Program-made: the position numbers and the translations under genes
The notes under the pieces: model-generated
What the model was told of the DNA's origin: nothing
Databases searched by the model: none
The model's input: the letters and a program-made list of their open reading frames with translations, nothing else
Assembly: GCF_949987535.1 (NCBI RefSeq)
Contig: NC_080081.1
Span: forward strand, 66,919,603-66,983,602
Source of the DNA: Balaenoptera acutorostrata
Lineage: Eukaryota > Chordata > Mammalia > Artiodactyla > Balaenopteridae
Length of the DNA stretch: 64,000 bases
Reading direction: 5' to 3'
Shown: positions 58,401 to 64,000 of the stretch, piece after piece
Position numbering within the stretch: position 1 is the first letter of the stretch
How the letters are laid out: every line of letters begins with the position of its first letter

Positions 58401-58651
58401 CTGCTTAAACAGAAGTGAAGTATTTGGGCTTTAAGGTATTTCATCATGGTAAGCTGAAAATTGTAGAGTCCTCAGAAGAGTTGCTGTAGGAAACTGCTCA
58501 CCGTCGGCAGAGGGAGAATCTGTTTTCTGAGATCTCACGGTGACGCTAGAAGCCTGGGACAGGTCAGTGCCGGTTCTCCACACCCGCACGTCCACAGAGC
58601 CTATGCTCTCGTCCACAGGGTACTCGACGTCACCAAAGTAGAGGATGGGTT
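23069..58651 (-). CDS. FREM2: FREM2, FRAS1-related extracellular matrix protein 2 (3' part, 18 exons)
   Basis: Eighteen exons on the minus strand join without a break into 1,165 codons plus a TGA. FREM2 is a giant single-pass membrane protein of the Fraser complex: with FRAS1 and FREM1 it forms a basement-membrane complex anchoring epithelium to mesenchyme (established knowledge). Present here, in protein order, are three Calx-beta domains (exons 7-8, 9-10, 11-13), a conserved cysteine-containing ectodomain (exons 14-23), and exon 24 with an RKKR site, a transmembrane helix and a tail ending in SEV. The missing upstream part (signal peptide, CSPG repeats, first Calx-beta domains) lies off the right edge. 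FRAS1 and FREM3 are alternatives, but the residue-level match and the STOML3 neighbour identify FREM2. Exon numbers assume 24 exons as in human. The host introns carry only fossil or recent repeats. Confidence 0.96.
23883..24095 (+). mobile_element. L1 3' end fragment
   Basis: 'cagatatagagcataaactagtgg', 'tggggaatagagccaatatttt', 'aatggagtgtaaccttttaaa' are L1 3'UTR blocks, older type without the CHR-age tail. Confidence 0.75.
24105..24215 (-). repeat. MIR fragment
   Basis: 'ttaagtgacttgcctaatgtcac' and 'cagaggcaggacaagagctcag' follow the MIR reverse complement. Confidence 0.6.
24670..25168 (+). mobile_element. L1 3' end, upstream member of a two-L1 insertion
   Basis: Starts inside the L1 3' region (ttactcagccataaaaag), runs through the full 3'UTR and ends 'ctccaataaagatg' plus a short A run. 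The left flank is AAGAATAGAGATTCC (24655-24669). Its own right-hand target duplication is absent; the matching copy lies after the next L1. Confidence 0.88.
25169..26112 (+). mobile_element. L1 with 3' end of ORF2 and 3'UTR, downstream member of the pair
   Basis: 25238-25429 encodes the C-terminal end of L1 ORF2 ([16 protein letters not shown]), followed by the 3'UTR and poly-A. Right flank AAGAATAGAGATTCC (26113-26127) matches the left flank of the preceding L1. ORF2 is a small remnant and cannot be functional. Confidence 0.9.
26318..26515 (-). repeat. MIR fragment next to FREM2 exon 23
   Basis: 'agctaacatttatggaatgatcactatgagccc' and 'gatgttaagtaacttgcatg' fit the MIR reverse complement; it ends about 20 bases from the splice donor. 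Confidence 0.65.
26535..26681 (-). CDS. FREM2: FREM2 exon 23
   Basis: The acceptor is attgcctaaag and the donor gtgggc; 147 bases, 49 codons, phase 0. It encodes [20 protein letters not shown], then [20 protein letters not shown] and KVDSTPLFQ. It is too short and repeat-flanked to show as a long open frame; recognised from the residues. Confidence 0.94.
26777..27139 (+). mobile_element. Short Tigger-type DNA transposon with 22-base perfect inverted repeats
   Basis: Inverted repeats at 26777-26798 and 27118-27139 begin CAGTAAGTCCCCTACATATG and are identical over 22 bases. TA duplications flank both ends (26775-26776 and 27140-27141). An ATG at 26980 opens [13 protein letters not shown], a remnant of a Tigger/pogo-type transposase N terminus; the rest of the transposase is deleted. 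Non-autonomous. Lies in the intron between FREM2 exons 22 and 23. Confidence 0.88.
27258..27445 (-). CDS. FREM2: FREM2 exon 22
   Basis: The acceptor is ctctgtttcag and the donor gtaagt; 188 bases. It encodes [20 protein letters not shown], then [20 protein letters not shown], then [18 protein letters not shown]. Three cysteines lie within about 30 residues. Ends phase 0. Confidence 0.95.
27880..28090 (-). mobile_element. L1 3' end fragment
   Basis: 'gaaatatagttgatttacaatg', 'gctgtacagcaaagtgactc', 'gttccctgtgctctacagtagg' are the reverse complement of the L1 3'UTR. Confidence 0.85.
28195..28310 (-). repeat. Ancient mammalian interspersed repeat (MIR/L2 class)
   Basis: 'gaatacctaccatgtgtactaggtattttgctagg' is the common 'tgagcacctactatgtgccagg' motif, diverged. 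Confidence 0.5.
28596..28722 (-). CDS. FREM2: FREM2 exon 21
   Basis: The acceptor is cttggttttag and the donor gtatca; 127 bases. It encodes [20 protein letters not shown], then [20 protein letters not shown] and AE, with one base carried over into a glycine codon. Confidence 0.95.
28723..29472 (-). other. FREM2 intron between exons 20 and 21
   Basis: No repeat family recognised. Unique, AT-rich. Confidence 0.7.
29473..29607 (-). CDS. FREM2: FREM2 exon 20
   Basis: The acceptor is ctccttaaag and the donor gtgtgt; 135 bases, 45 codons, phase 0. It encodes [20 protein letters not shown], then [20 protein letters not shown] and IRFQQ. Confidence 0.95.
29608..29706 (-). other. FREM2 99-base intron between exons 19 and 20
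   Basis: Donor gtaagt, acceptor ctccttaaag. Unusually short for this gene; the length is a multiple of three but it contains an early in-frame stop. Confidence 0.9.
29707..29834 (-). CDS. FREM2: FREM2 exon 19
   Basis: The acceptor is gcatttttctag and the donor gtaagt; 128 bases. It encodes [20 protein letters not shown], then [20 protein letters not shown] and FA, ending phase 0. A 99-base intron separates it from exon 20; retention would hit a TAA at the fourth intronic codon. Confidence 0.95.
29925..30090 (-). repeat. MIR fragment
   Basis: 'tttcgcagttaaagaaactgggctgagag', 'gatcacacagctgggatgtgtg' match the MIR reverse complement. Confidence 0.7.
30960..31097 (-). mobile_element. Short CHR-type SINE with (TTTC)n tail
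   Basis: 'ggccacgctgcgcggcttgcagg' to 'ccaccagggaactcc'. Flanked by AGTAGAGTTTTCTTTT (30944-30959) and AGTAGACTTTTCTTTT (31098-31113), one mismatch in 16. Confidence 0.88.
31347..31451 (-). CDS. FREM2: FREM2 exon 18: 105-base exon
   Basis: The acceptor is ccatcatag and the donor gtaagc; two leading bases, 34 codons, one trailing base. It encodes [20 protein letters not shown], then [14 protein letters not shown]. Skipping it would stay in phase because 105 is a multiple of three, so its presence rests on the clean splice sites and on my recognition of the same stretch in mammalian FREM2. Confidence 0.92.
31452..32890 (-). other. FREM2 intron between exons 17 and 18
   Basis: A (TTTTG)n run at 31614-31636; a weak MER/MIR-like patch around 32340-32500. 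Otherwise nothing recognised. Confidence 0.7.
32891..33083 (-). CDS. FREM2: FREM2 exon 17: membrane-proximal ectodomain
   Basis: The acceptor is tattgttttag and the donor gtgagt; 193 bases. It encodes [20 protein letters not shown], then [20 protein letters not shown], then [18 protein letters not shown]. Phase 0 in, one base over. Confidence 0.95.
33360..33835 (-). repeat. Old L1 3' region, antisense
   Basis: 'cagctttattaagatatagttcatataccatg', 'gaatcacacaacatacggtc', 'gaatagcatcccactgtacg' and 'catcagttgatgaacatttggg' are the reverse complement of an L1M-type 3' region. Confidence 0.8.
34370..34515 (-). repeat. MIR fragment
   Basis: 'cacaagaggaaacgggcttaggtcag' in MIR-like context; diverged. 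Confidence 0.45.
35336..35575. mobile_element. hAT-like non-autonomous DNA element, CpG-rich
   Basis: Begins 'gcggtccccaacctttttggcacc' and ends 'gtgggggacccctgc', a near-inverted pair. The interior has 'acggaccggtttcgtgg' and a triple 'gcgatgggga'. The termini recall hAT (Charlie-like) elements; exact family uncertain. Confidence 0.6.
36086..36420 (+). mobile_element. Full-length CHR SINE
   Basis: Starts 'gggcttccctggtggtgcagtgg', runs through 'gagccacaactacggacgcc' and ends in AAATAAATAAAT tail. Plus orientation. Open frames across it on both strands are not genes. Confidence 0.95.
37525..37595 (+). repeat. L2 3' end fragment
   Basis: 'ccctggcacagagtaggtgttcattgatt...aatgaatgaatg' matches the L2 tail. 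Confidence 0.55.
38232..38460 (+). repeat. MIR, nearly full length
   Basis: 'gatgtggttaagagcacaggctta' through 'aaatgttagctattactattagtagtagtag' follows the MIR consensus in plus orientation, including the terminal ATT/AGT triplets. Confidence 0.85.
39775..39890 (-). repeat. MIR fragment
   Basis: 'ggtttaagtaacctgcccaagaag' and 'agagaatgtcagagcc' fit the MIR reverse complement. Confidence 0.5.
40415..40460. repeat. G run followed by (TG)n
   Basis: Nine G followed by about 14 TG units in a FREM2 intron. Confidence 0.9.
41098..41429 (-). CDS. FREM2: FREM2 exon 16: membrane-proximal ectodomain
   Basis: The acceptor is aattattcgtag and the donor gtatgg; 332 bases, the second-largest exon here. 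It encodes [20 protein letters not shown], then [20 protein letters not shown], then [20 protein letters not shown], ending [11 protein letters not shown]. An 8-kb intron follows on its 3' side. Confidence 0.95.
41545..42045. repeat. Ancient hAT/Charlie-like DNA transposon remnant
   Basis: 'ggaccccggaggatcccaagaatatttcagg' at the left and 'cctcagaccaaaaagtttgaaaactacc' at the right resemble hAT-Charlie termini. Family not resolved. Confidence 0.45.
42050..42420. repeat. Ancient hAT-like repeat ('ggcaaact...gccaaat')
   Basis: 'gagttggcaaacttcttctgtaaagagcc', 'atttgtgggccacaaggtctctgttgcaac' and 'ggctagatccagtccatggg' follow a common mammalian non-autonomous DNA repeat in reverse. Confidence 0.5.
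43463..44396. mobile_element. Tigger1-like transposon split by an L1
   Basis: Perfect 13-base inverted ends CAGGCAGACCTCA (43463-43475 and 44384-44396), with TA duplications at 43461-43462 and 44397-44398. Internal blocks 'gagtcacgtgaattttttgtttcccagtg' and 'aaaaatactttgttgctaaaaaatgctaac' are Tigger-like. The transposase is absent. An L1 tail sits in the middle. Confidence 0.85.
43588..44090 (+). mobile_element. L1 3' end nested in the Tigger element
   Basis: 'agaatattactcagccataaaaag', 'aacaaggacctactgtatagc', 'gtacacctgaaactaacacaac' then 'gcgataaaaaaatt': L1 3'UTR with short A tail, plus orientation. Confidence 0.88.
44469..44600 (-). CDS. FREM2: FREM2 exon 15: membrane-proximal ectodomain
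   Basis: The acceptor is ttttgccttgag and the donor gtaggt; 132 bases. It encodes [20 protein letters not shown], then [20 protein letters not shown] and HTD. Only the frame that joins exons 14 and 16 is open; the frame read from its first base stops within ten codons. Confidence 0.93.
44601..46467 (-). other. FREM2 intron between exons 14 and 15
   Basis: An L2 tail at 46040-46316 and a short TATC run at 45180-45195; the remainder unrecognised and AT-rich. Confidence 0.75.
46040..46316 (+). repeat. L2 3' end
   Basis: 'ctcaagactcagcttaagcgtctcctc', 'gaaacctttccagaccc', 'tatggactcctggaaggcagg' and 'aatgaataaatatttg' follow the L2 consensus in order. Confidence 0.8.
46468..46771 (-). CDS. FREM2: FREM2 exon 14: membrane-proximal ectodomain
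   Basis: The acceptor is gtttcccatag and the donor gtagtg; 304 bases, phase 0 in and one base over. It starts [20 protein letters not shown], includes [18 protein letters not shown], then [20 protein letters not shown] and [15 protein letters not shown]. No named domain beyond the FRAS1/FREM2 homology is evident. The cysteines suggest disulfide bonds (inference). Confidence 0.95.
46772..48010 (-). other. FREM2 intron between exons 13 and 14
   Basis: Ancient repeat 'aataaacatttattgtatacctattatatgtagg' at about 47380-47500; the rest shows no known element. Confidence 0.7.
48011..48169 (-). CDS. FREM2: FREM2 exon 13: end of last Calx-beta domain and linker
   Basis: The acceptor is ttccttctag and the donor gtgagt; 159 bases, 53 codons, phase 0. 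It encodes [20 protein letters not shown] and ends in SGYPVVCIT. The first strand closes the Calx-beta domain; the rest starts the FRAS1/FREM2-specific membrane-proximal region. Confidence 0.94.
48170..49892 (-). other. FREM2 intron between exons 12 and 13
   Basis: One short SINE (49587-49703); otherwise no recognised repeat. Confidence 0.75.
49587..49703 (-). mobile_element. Short CHR-type SINE
   Basis: 'ttggctgcaccgcgggacttgc', 'gaccagggattgaacccgtgcc', 'ccgccagggaattt' is the reverse complement of the tRNA-derived SINE. Confidence 0.88.
49893..50023 (-). CDS. FREM2: FREM2 exon 12: last Calx-beta domain, middle
   Basis: The acceptor is tgcatttatag and the donor gtaagt; 131 bases, with two leading bases. 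It encodes [20 protein letters not shown], then [19 protein letters not shown]. It continues the Calx-beta fold begun in exon 11 and ends phase 0. Confidence 0.94.
50024..53266 (-). other. FREM2 intron between exons 11 and 12
   Basis: One long CHR SINE (51620-51972); the remaining 2.9 kb is AT-rich without recognised repeats or exon signals. Confidence 0.75.
51620..51972 (-). mobile_element. Full-length CHR SINE
   Basis: T/A-rich tail on the left, 'ccaccagggaagcccc' head on the right. Perfect 11-base duplication TAGACATTTTT at 51609-51619 and 51973-51983. Confidence 0.93.
53267..53449 (-). CDS. FREM2: FREM2 exon 11: last Calx-beta domain, first part
   Basis: The acceptor is cgctgttttag and the donor gtatgg; 183 bases. 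It encodes [19 protein letters not shown], then [14 protein letters not shown], then [28 protein letters not shown] is the classic Calx-beta signature. The acceptor two bases further in would break phase, so this one was chosen. Confidence 0.94.
53450..54024 (-). other. FREM2 intron between exons 10 and 11
   Basis: No recognised repeat or site besides the splice signals. Confidence 0.75.
54025..54189 (-). CDS. FREM2: FREM2 exon 10: Calx-beta domain, second half
   Basis: The acceptor is ttattattgttccag and the donor gtaagac; 165 bases. It encodes [20 protein letters not shown], then [15 protein letters not shown], then [11 protein letters not shown]. The sequence [13 protein letters not shown] followed by I-I-D-D is the standard Calx-beta ending. 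Confidence 0.95.
54190..54967 (-). other. FREM2 intron between exons 9 and 10
   Basis: L2 tail at 54259-54370; otherwise unrecognised AT-rich sequence. Confidence 0.75.
54259..54370 (+). repeat. L2 3' end fragment
   Basis: 'gccccatgaggccagggatg', 'agtgtctggcatgtaataagcc' and 'aatatttgctgaatgaatga' match the L2 tail. Confidence 0.8.
54968..55165 (-). CDS. FREM2: FREM2 exon 9: Calx-beta domain, first half
   Basis: The acceptor is ttttttgcag and the donor gtaagt; 198 bases. It encodes [16 protein letters not shown], then [20 protein letters not shown], then [18 protein letters not shown]. This is the start of the next Calx-beta domain; the split first codon gives L with exon 8. Confidence 0.94.
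55166..56534 (-). other. FREM2 intron between exons 8 and 9
   Basis: Holds a solo MLT1-like LTR at 56044-56442. A 15-base near-duplication (ggctgtaacacctat / ggctatgacacctat) sits at about 55575-55605. Confidence 0.8.
56044..56442 (+). mobile_element. Solo LTR of ERVL-MaLR type (MLT1-like)
   Basis: 'actatgggttgaactgtgtccccc', 'gaaatcctaacacccagtacctc', 'gaggtcatgagggtgggccc', 'cttggactcctagcctccagaac', 'ggcagccctagcaaactaacaca' match this old LTR family in order. No internal viral genes accompany it. Confidence 0.85.
56535..56744 (-). CDS. FREM2: FREM2 exon 8: second half of a Calx-beta domain
   Basis: The acceptor is ctgtcactgtcacag and the donor gtgagtg; 210 bases. With exon 7 it reads [17 protein letters not shown], then [12 protein letters not shown], then [15 protein letters not shown] and [21 protein letters not shown] and [10 protein letters not shown] are typical Calx-beta strands. 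The open frame extends upstream past the acceptor, but only this boundary restores the phase with exon 7. Confidence 0.93.
57278..57343. repeat. Two-copy tandem duplication, 33-base unit
   Basis: Both copies contain TTTTGGCTTATTATT; they start GACGTATTTGG and GACATATTTGG. Diverged by a few bases. Confidence 0.85.
57588..57643. repeat. Two-copy tandem duplication, 28-base unit
   Basis: Copies share CTGTGGTTCTTTCCG and differ at two positions (tatcggaatctca / tatctgaatctcg). Confidence 0.9.
58502..58651 (-). CDS. FREM2: FREM2 exon 7: first half of a Calx-beta domain
   Basis: The acceptor is ttccttcttaacag and the donor gtgagc. The exon is 150 bases, with two leading and one trailing base. It encodes [15 protein letters not shown], then [13 protein letters not shown], then [10 protein letters not shown], the opening strands of a Calx-beta (calcium-binding beta-sandwich) domain. 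It is the most upstream FREM2 exon found in the window. Confidence 0.92.
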
Positions 58652-58879
58652 CTGTTAAGAAGGAAACAGAAACCATTTCTGTTACGTTTACCTTTCCACA
58701 TCAAACTGTACGATGAAATTCCAAAGAACAGTTCGCTTCATCTTATCGACTTCCTCATACCATCATTTTTTTTCCTTTTAGCAAGATAACATCTCTTTAA
58801 TCTCTAGACTTACACAGTTTTCAGATCAAAAATGCCTCTGTTGAAAAACAAAAATACATATGGTAAAGTGTCTAATGGA

Positions 58880-59038
58880 ACTTTTTTTTTATTGCTTATT
58901 TTTGTTGTTGTTGTTTTTGTGTTTTGCTGTGTTTTGTTTTGGCGGTGCTGCGCGGCTTGTGGTATCTTAGTTCCCCGACCGGGGATTGAACCCATGCCAC
59001 GGCAGTGGAAGCACCGAGTGGTCCACCAGGGAATTCCC
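58880..59038 (-). mobile_element. Short CHR-type SINE
   Basis: 'ggcggtgctgcgcggcttgtgg' to 'ggtccaccagggaattccc', with a T/TTG-rich tail. Duplication TCTAATGGA at 58871-58879 and 59039-59047. Confidence 0.9.
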
Positions 59039-59318
59039 TCTAATGGAGCATCCTTATCTTGAGGAGTATGAGTTACTTTGTCCCCTGTATGTGGGGTGAT
59101 AAATGGCTTCTAAATGTACTTCCTAAAAGTTTAGCTGGTAAAATAGCAGCAAAATGAAACAAAACACATAAAGCTGGAATTTTACGAATTTGGCCCAACA
59201 GCTCATTTTACTGTCTCCTACCGGGTCATCACTCTGGACACTATTTGCATAACGACATCTTCTAGTTCATCAGTCCACTGTCTTTGGGCTTCTTATAACC
59301 CCTAAAGAGTTAGCCCCT

Positions 59319-59366
59319 ATTGGCATAACTAGACTACATGCGATTGGCATAACTAGAATATATATG
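59319..59366. repeat. Two-copy tandem duplication, 24-base unit
   Basis: ATTGGCATAACTAGA is repeated, followed by ctacatgcg / atatatatg. Confidence 0.88.
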
Positions 59367-61013
59367 ATTACGAGTCCTGAAGACTTTAGGACATGATAGT
59401 AGGTTACCTATAGGGTTTTGGGCATACTCTATACTAACTGAGGTTCCACTAGAGAAATAATCTCATACCAAGGGGCTTACATTTGTTTTAAACGTGTATG
59501 AAAATCATGTGACTTAGGCCATTAAAACAGGACACATACTTTGGAGACTTTGTATTTTTCTCCAGTATTGGCAATGAATTGATCTAACCATCATTCCCTG
59601 TCTGATTCCACCCGTGACCAGCAGTTTACCTTGTGAGACAGTTGCCAGAGTCTGAGGGATAGCAGTTAGCTGACTAATGAAGAAAGCTGGGAGATGATTT
59701 GTGAGCTTACTTAAAAAAAAATCCCCAAAACTTATTTTGAAATATTTATAGGCTTGTGGGAAATTGCAGAAATAGTAAATGGAGTGTATACTTTACCTAT
59801 TGTGAGCTTATCAACAAAGATAAATTAATTGAGTATATTCATGTGATAAGGCAAATAGTCCTTTGACTTGAGACATTTTAGTCATCTGTGTGTGGTTTTA
59901 CAAGACTCCAAAGATCTAAGTCTAAAAGGTCATGCAACTCACATCAATGTTCCCTAAAACACAAGGTCATTCAAGAGATGACTATCACATTTCAGAGCAT
60001 TTAACTGAATTACCAAACATAAAAATGAAACAAAACCCTACAATTATGGCTCACAACCACAGGAAACTCATTTTGTGCGCTGCTCAAGTTGAGTAAGGGT
60101 TCTTTATTTTCCTTCCCCCAAATAAATTATCTTTATTGAAACTGGAAAATTGTGTTTTCTTTGTTTCTTCATATGGCGAGCATGATAAAAAGCACAGAGC
60201 TCCCTGAACTCTTGAATAATACAAAACCGACCTTGGAAATTTTGCCTGCGTATTTTGGTTCACGGGGTGATAAATCTGCCTACAGCATACTTTCACCTCC
60301 TTCTCATCCCTTCAGCCTGGACAGTGCTAGGGCATGTCAGTGGATGTGTACAGATGAAGGTATTATCTTATTAACCTCAGCCAAGGTGGACCTCAAATAC
60401 AAGCCAATAAATTCCTTACATTTCTCATGCTGAGTAGGGGGCAAAGGTGAAGACAAAACCCTGAAAATGCTTATTTTGACCAGACGGCCACACCAAGCAC
60501 ATCTGTGTGTCTTTTAAAAGGCTTCTGTAATTACTGCAGAGGCCTGGTCATCTGCATCCAGAGCGTGATCTAAGTCTCTTCACATTCCTGGCAAACCACA
60601 TCATTGTACAGATTAGATTTGAGTTATGGAAGATATCTGTGAAATGCAGTAAGGGAGACCCCCTATTTAATAATGACACCTCCCATATTCCTGTCTCTCT
60701 ACTCTTCCCAGATACATACTAGAGGTGGAACAGACTAAAATCATGTGAGTGAATACGACCATTAATCACCAAATGGGCTACACAGAGACCAAATTTTGTT
60801 CTGCACGTGTGTGTTCAGACTCACTCCGTCAACTGTAGATCAAGTGTTTTGATGTTATAGCTTAATGTGCAGTTCATATAAGAAAAAAAAGAGTTCTATG
60901 TATTCAATAGTACTCTGAAAATGTTTATCCAAGTTGTCATTAAGAGTGAAGAGTAATGATAATAGTTACCACGTGTAGAACATTTATTGTATCTGACATA
61001 TGTGTTTTATGCA

Positions 61014-61060
61014 TGTGTGTGTGAGAGAGAGAGAATGAGAGAGAGGAAGGGAGAGAGAGA
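61014..61060. repeat. (TG)n(GA)n low-complexity tract
   Basis: 'gtgtgtgtgagagagagagaatgagagagagg' run. Confidence 0.8.
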
Positions 61061-63309
61061 CAGAGGTGGGAGGTCACAGCACATGTAACAATGCAATAAA
61101 TAATACGATTTATGTGAATGATGCAAACAGTATATCATATCGCCATTGTATAGTGTGTTGTTACCTACAGCAGAAAGAAAGAGGGGGAATGGAAAAAGGG
61201 TTTTAATCCTAAACCGCTCAATTTTACCACTGCAGCTAATAGAACGCATTAGGAAAGATATTTCTCTCCTTAAGATTGATTTTTTGCCTATCTGTAGATT
61301 TATTTATGTACTTTCTCTCCCTCTCTGTGCTCTATTCATGATCACTGGAAAATTAGTCTGTTAATTACAGCCATTGCAATTAAAGTATAAAGTGACTCTG
61401 CTGAAATTAAAACACATCTTAATAGTTTTTATTAATTCTCGTTAACTGCCTAGTTTCTTACATCATGAATAAAAAGAAATGGTGTGGCATTAGCACCTCT
61501 GTATCTTTTCAGTGTGGCTGAATGAGAACTGAAAAGAATAATCATTATTGTTATTTCAATTTCTCAATACCTTGTCATAAGTCTCTAAAACTTAAATATT
61601 ATTTATAATTATTACCATTTGTACAGAATCTTATGTAATATGAACGACTTAAAAATCCTTCAAGCAGTGAGTTGAGTAATAGATAATCACTCAAGATAAT
61701 TGGCAAGAGTTTCCTTGACCATTTTAATGTGTAGGTAATAAACTAGTGAAAGGAAGAGAAAGATAAATGGATGAAACTGTCAACAGTTAAAGGATACCTG
61801 TGCGAAATTCAGAAGAATTGCTTGTTCTTGCAAATTATTATTATTTATGAATAAGATTTTAACTCACCTCTCTTTGGTAAGCTGCTTATCTGTTTGTTTT
61901 TATCTAGGAGCTTGGTTTCTCTTAAAAGTTAAGTAAACTGTAGACCTTTGTCTATTAGTTTTGTAAATATCCACGTTACAACTTCAAGCAGATCAGAAAG
62001 AAAAAAAAACTACTTAATTGTGTAATCAGATCTTAAACACACACCGTGCCTTGTAAGTTCACAATCTTAATAGAGAAAACAGTCAGTGGCTGATCTTACT
62101 ACCTGGAATGAGAAAATATCAAATAAAGTCATGTAGCCCACACCCACAAAATACCATAAAACAGTCATTCGTCACCACTCCACCAACCACAGGTGGCACG
62201 GCAGAATGCACGTTTACTCCCCCTGCGGAGAAAAGATAAGTTATATACAAATAGTGTGAGGAAAGCACAAGGGAGGTTTTTAAATTGGCCGCGTGAAATA
62301 GTGTGAAATTCTTAAGGGAAGCCAAACTTTAGTCTCTGTATCCTTTGCGGTGTTAACGCTTTTAAAGAAAGGGCACAGATCAAGGAAGGCATTGCCTACA
62401 GAAGAGTCTGTCTTAGTTCATTAAACATTAATATGCTTTTCAAGGTTGGGAATACTTTCAATACAAACAACACAGACAGGATGATGTCTATGTCTTACAA
62501 ACATAGTTGATGAGGAGGCTTGGCAAGCCGTACAACACACACACCTGCAATGAAGACAAAGGGAAAATAATTTAAGTTTTTCCCCACAGGGAAAAAGTGA
62601 ACTTTTTTCCTTTGCTGAGTCTGTGGTGTCTAGATTGATGTTTACCATTACTTTGTGTCTCATGAGATGAAAGGAAGAGGTGCCAGTAGTAATTGCTATC
62701 TGGAGCCAAATCTTATTTACTCACGTGTACCTGGAACGTTGGTCAAGTAGGCTTTGTAGATCTAAGATGTTTGCTTAGAATTGAATAAAAAAAAAAAACA
62801 AACTTCTATGCCATCTTTTGGCTGAAAATAATACAAAGGAACCTCCCTAAATTATTTTCAATTCAGATCTCTCTTCTGAGTTTTGGACCTTGGTAACTGG
62901 CTGCCTACACGACCGCGTGCTGTGGGCACCTCAGGGTAAACTCTCAAACAGAGGCAGTAGAGCCACCACCACTGCCCACCCCCTGGTTTCTCTCTCTGTC
63001 ACTGCCACTGCCTTAGATACAGCCAGCATCACCTGCCACTGAACTCTCCCAACAGCAACTTAGCTAGGCTCTTAACCGGAGGCCATCCCCCAAAGCAAAT
63101 CTCATTATGGCAATCCCTTTGCTGAAAGCCTGTCAATGTTTCAACGCTCTTAGGGTTGCTAACAGTCTTTTTAGCATTGGTTAAAAGCACTGGTTTGTAA
63201 AACACTAAACATTTGGTCTCAGTTTGCCTTTTAAACCTCATTTTGGCCTCCTTTCTACCCCAAAATCCAGTGTCTTGAATGTCTTAAATGTGGCACTCCC
63301 AGTCTTTGC

Positions 63310-63725
63310 TATACCACTGCCATTGCTGTGAACACTCTTCCCTCCTCCTCACAGGATAACTCTGGCTCGTTTCAGGTCTCAGATTATTTTTATTTTTATT
63401 TTTTGGACGCACCACGTGGCTTGTGGGATCTTAGTTCCCTGACCAGGGATCGAACCCAGACCCCCTGCAATGGAAGCGCGGGGGCCTAAACCACTGGACG
63501 CCAGGGAATTCGGGTTTCAGTTTAGAAGTCACTTGTGCTGGGGAGCACCCTGTCTTCCCTCTTCACCCCCGCCCCCCTCCACGGTCACCTCAGGCTTGTA
63601 TCCCTTGATGTCTCTGAGCTCTCTAAGGGGAGGAATTAAGCCTCCTTTACTCACTGATGTTTTCCTAACACTTAGTGTCATCGATGTCTGGCCGTAGGTG
63701 CTCAATTAACGTTTGTGGAGGGAAT
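63310..63725 (+). repeat. L2 3' end split by a SINE
   Basis: 'ctataccactgccattgctgtgaac', 'ggataactctggctcg' left of the SINE and 'cagtttagaagtcacttgtgctgg', 'ggccgtaggtgctcaattaacg' right of it form one L2 tail. Confidence 0.65.
63384..63511 (-). mobile_element. Short CHR-type SINE inserted in L2
   Basis: 'ggacgcaccacgtggcttgtggg', 'ccctgaccagggatcgaaccc', 'ggacgccagggaattc' with an ATTTTT tail. No clear target duplication. Confidence 0.88.
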
Positions 63726-64000
63726 GAACATCGTGTAAAATAGGATCACTGATTTGCCGGAGCAAATGAATAAATATGTCTTTGTGGTGGGTGAGTTAGA
63801 AGACAACCATCCTTAGCATCAGGCAGTGGGAGTTACAAAGCCTCAGGAGGGTGAAGTGCTTGTCTTTGCAGTGAAATGACTGTGGAGGGCTGCCCTTTGC
63901 ATCTGGAGCAGGTCCACAGGGGCAAGGGAAGCCCACCACAATGAACTCCAAGAGAAGGGGTTTTTTGTTACTTTCACTTTTTAAATACTTTGCCTCCAGG

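Larger units (their letters stand above)
56745..58501 (-). other. FREM2 intron between exons 7 and 8
   Basis: Two short tandem duplications (57278-57343 and 57588-57643) and a TG-rich patch (57828-57885). No interspersed repeat recognised. Confidence 0.75.
58652..64000 (-). other. FREM2 intron 6 (partial)
   Basis: No further FREM2 exon found. Contains SINEs (58880-59038, 63384-63511), an L2 split by the second SINE (63310-63725), a 24-base duplication (59319-59366) and a GT/GA microsatellite (61014-61060). The rest is AT-rich and unrecognised. Confidence 0.7.

Noticed and set aside
1..64000. CRISPR arrays, operons, phage or plasmid genes
   Set aside because: Interrupted genes with GT/AG introns and mammalian repeats exclude a prokaryotic source; repeated units seen are microsatellites and transposon copies.

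Overview
This is mammalian genomic DNA, most likely from a cetacean. It holds parts of two multi-exon genes, each exon bounded by canonical GT/AG splice sites and consistent in phase. It also carries many tRNA-derived SINEs of the CHR type (Cetacea/Hippo/Ruminant), in the long GC-rich form I associate with whales and dolphins, plus L1 tails, MIR, L2, Tigger and an MLT1-like LTR. The genus is not resolvable from the sequence.

1-6,499 (+): the last four coding exons of STOML3 (stomatin-like 3), about 214 residues of SPFH/prohibitin-type protein ending in TGA at 6497-6499. The N-terminal cytoplasmic tail and membrane hairpin lie off the left edge.

6,500-about 16,860: intergenic sequence with SINEs (one SINE inserted in another at 11.2-11.9 kb), an L1 tail, an old L1M-like fragment and low-complexity tracts. 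No gene is supported here. About 16,860-23,068 is probably the very long 3' untranslated region of FREM2.

23,069-58,651 (-): eighteen 3'-terminal coding exons of FREM2, numbered 7 to 24 if the gene has 24 exons as in human. Together they encode 1,165 residues: the last three Calx-beta domains, the cysteine-containing juxtamembrane ectodomain, an RKKR convertase-type site, one transmembrane helix and a short tail ending in SEV. All phases join without a frameshift or stop. The first exons (CSPG repeats and first Calx-beta domains) lie beyond the right edge; 58,652-64,000 is intron.

STOML3 and FREM2 are convergent (tail to tail), the order known for this neighbourhood in other mammals. They are not functionally linked: STOML3 modulates mechanosensitive channels in sensory neurons, while FREM2 is a basement-membrane protein of the Fraser complex. 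I found no rRNA or tRNA gene, CRISPR array, intact transposon ORF or undescribed gene system. The most useful leads are substitutions in a conserved STOML3 stretch, a two-L1 insertion bounded by one target-site duplication, a small Tigger-derived element with perfect inverted repeats, and the inferred FREM2 3'UTR.
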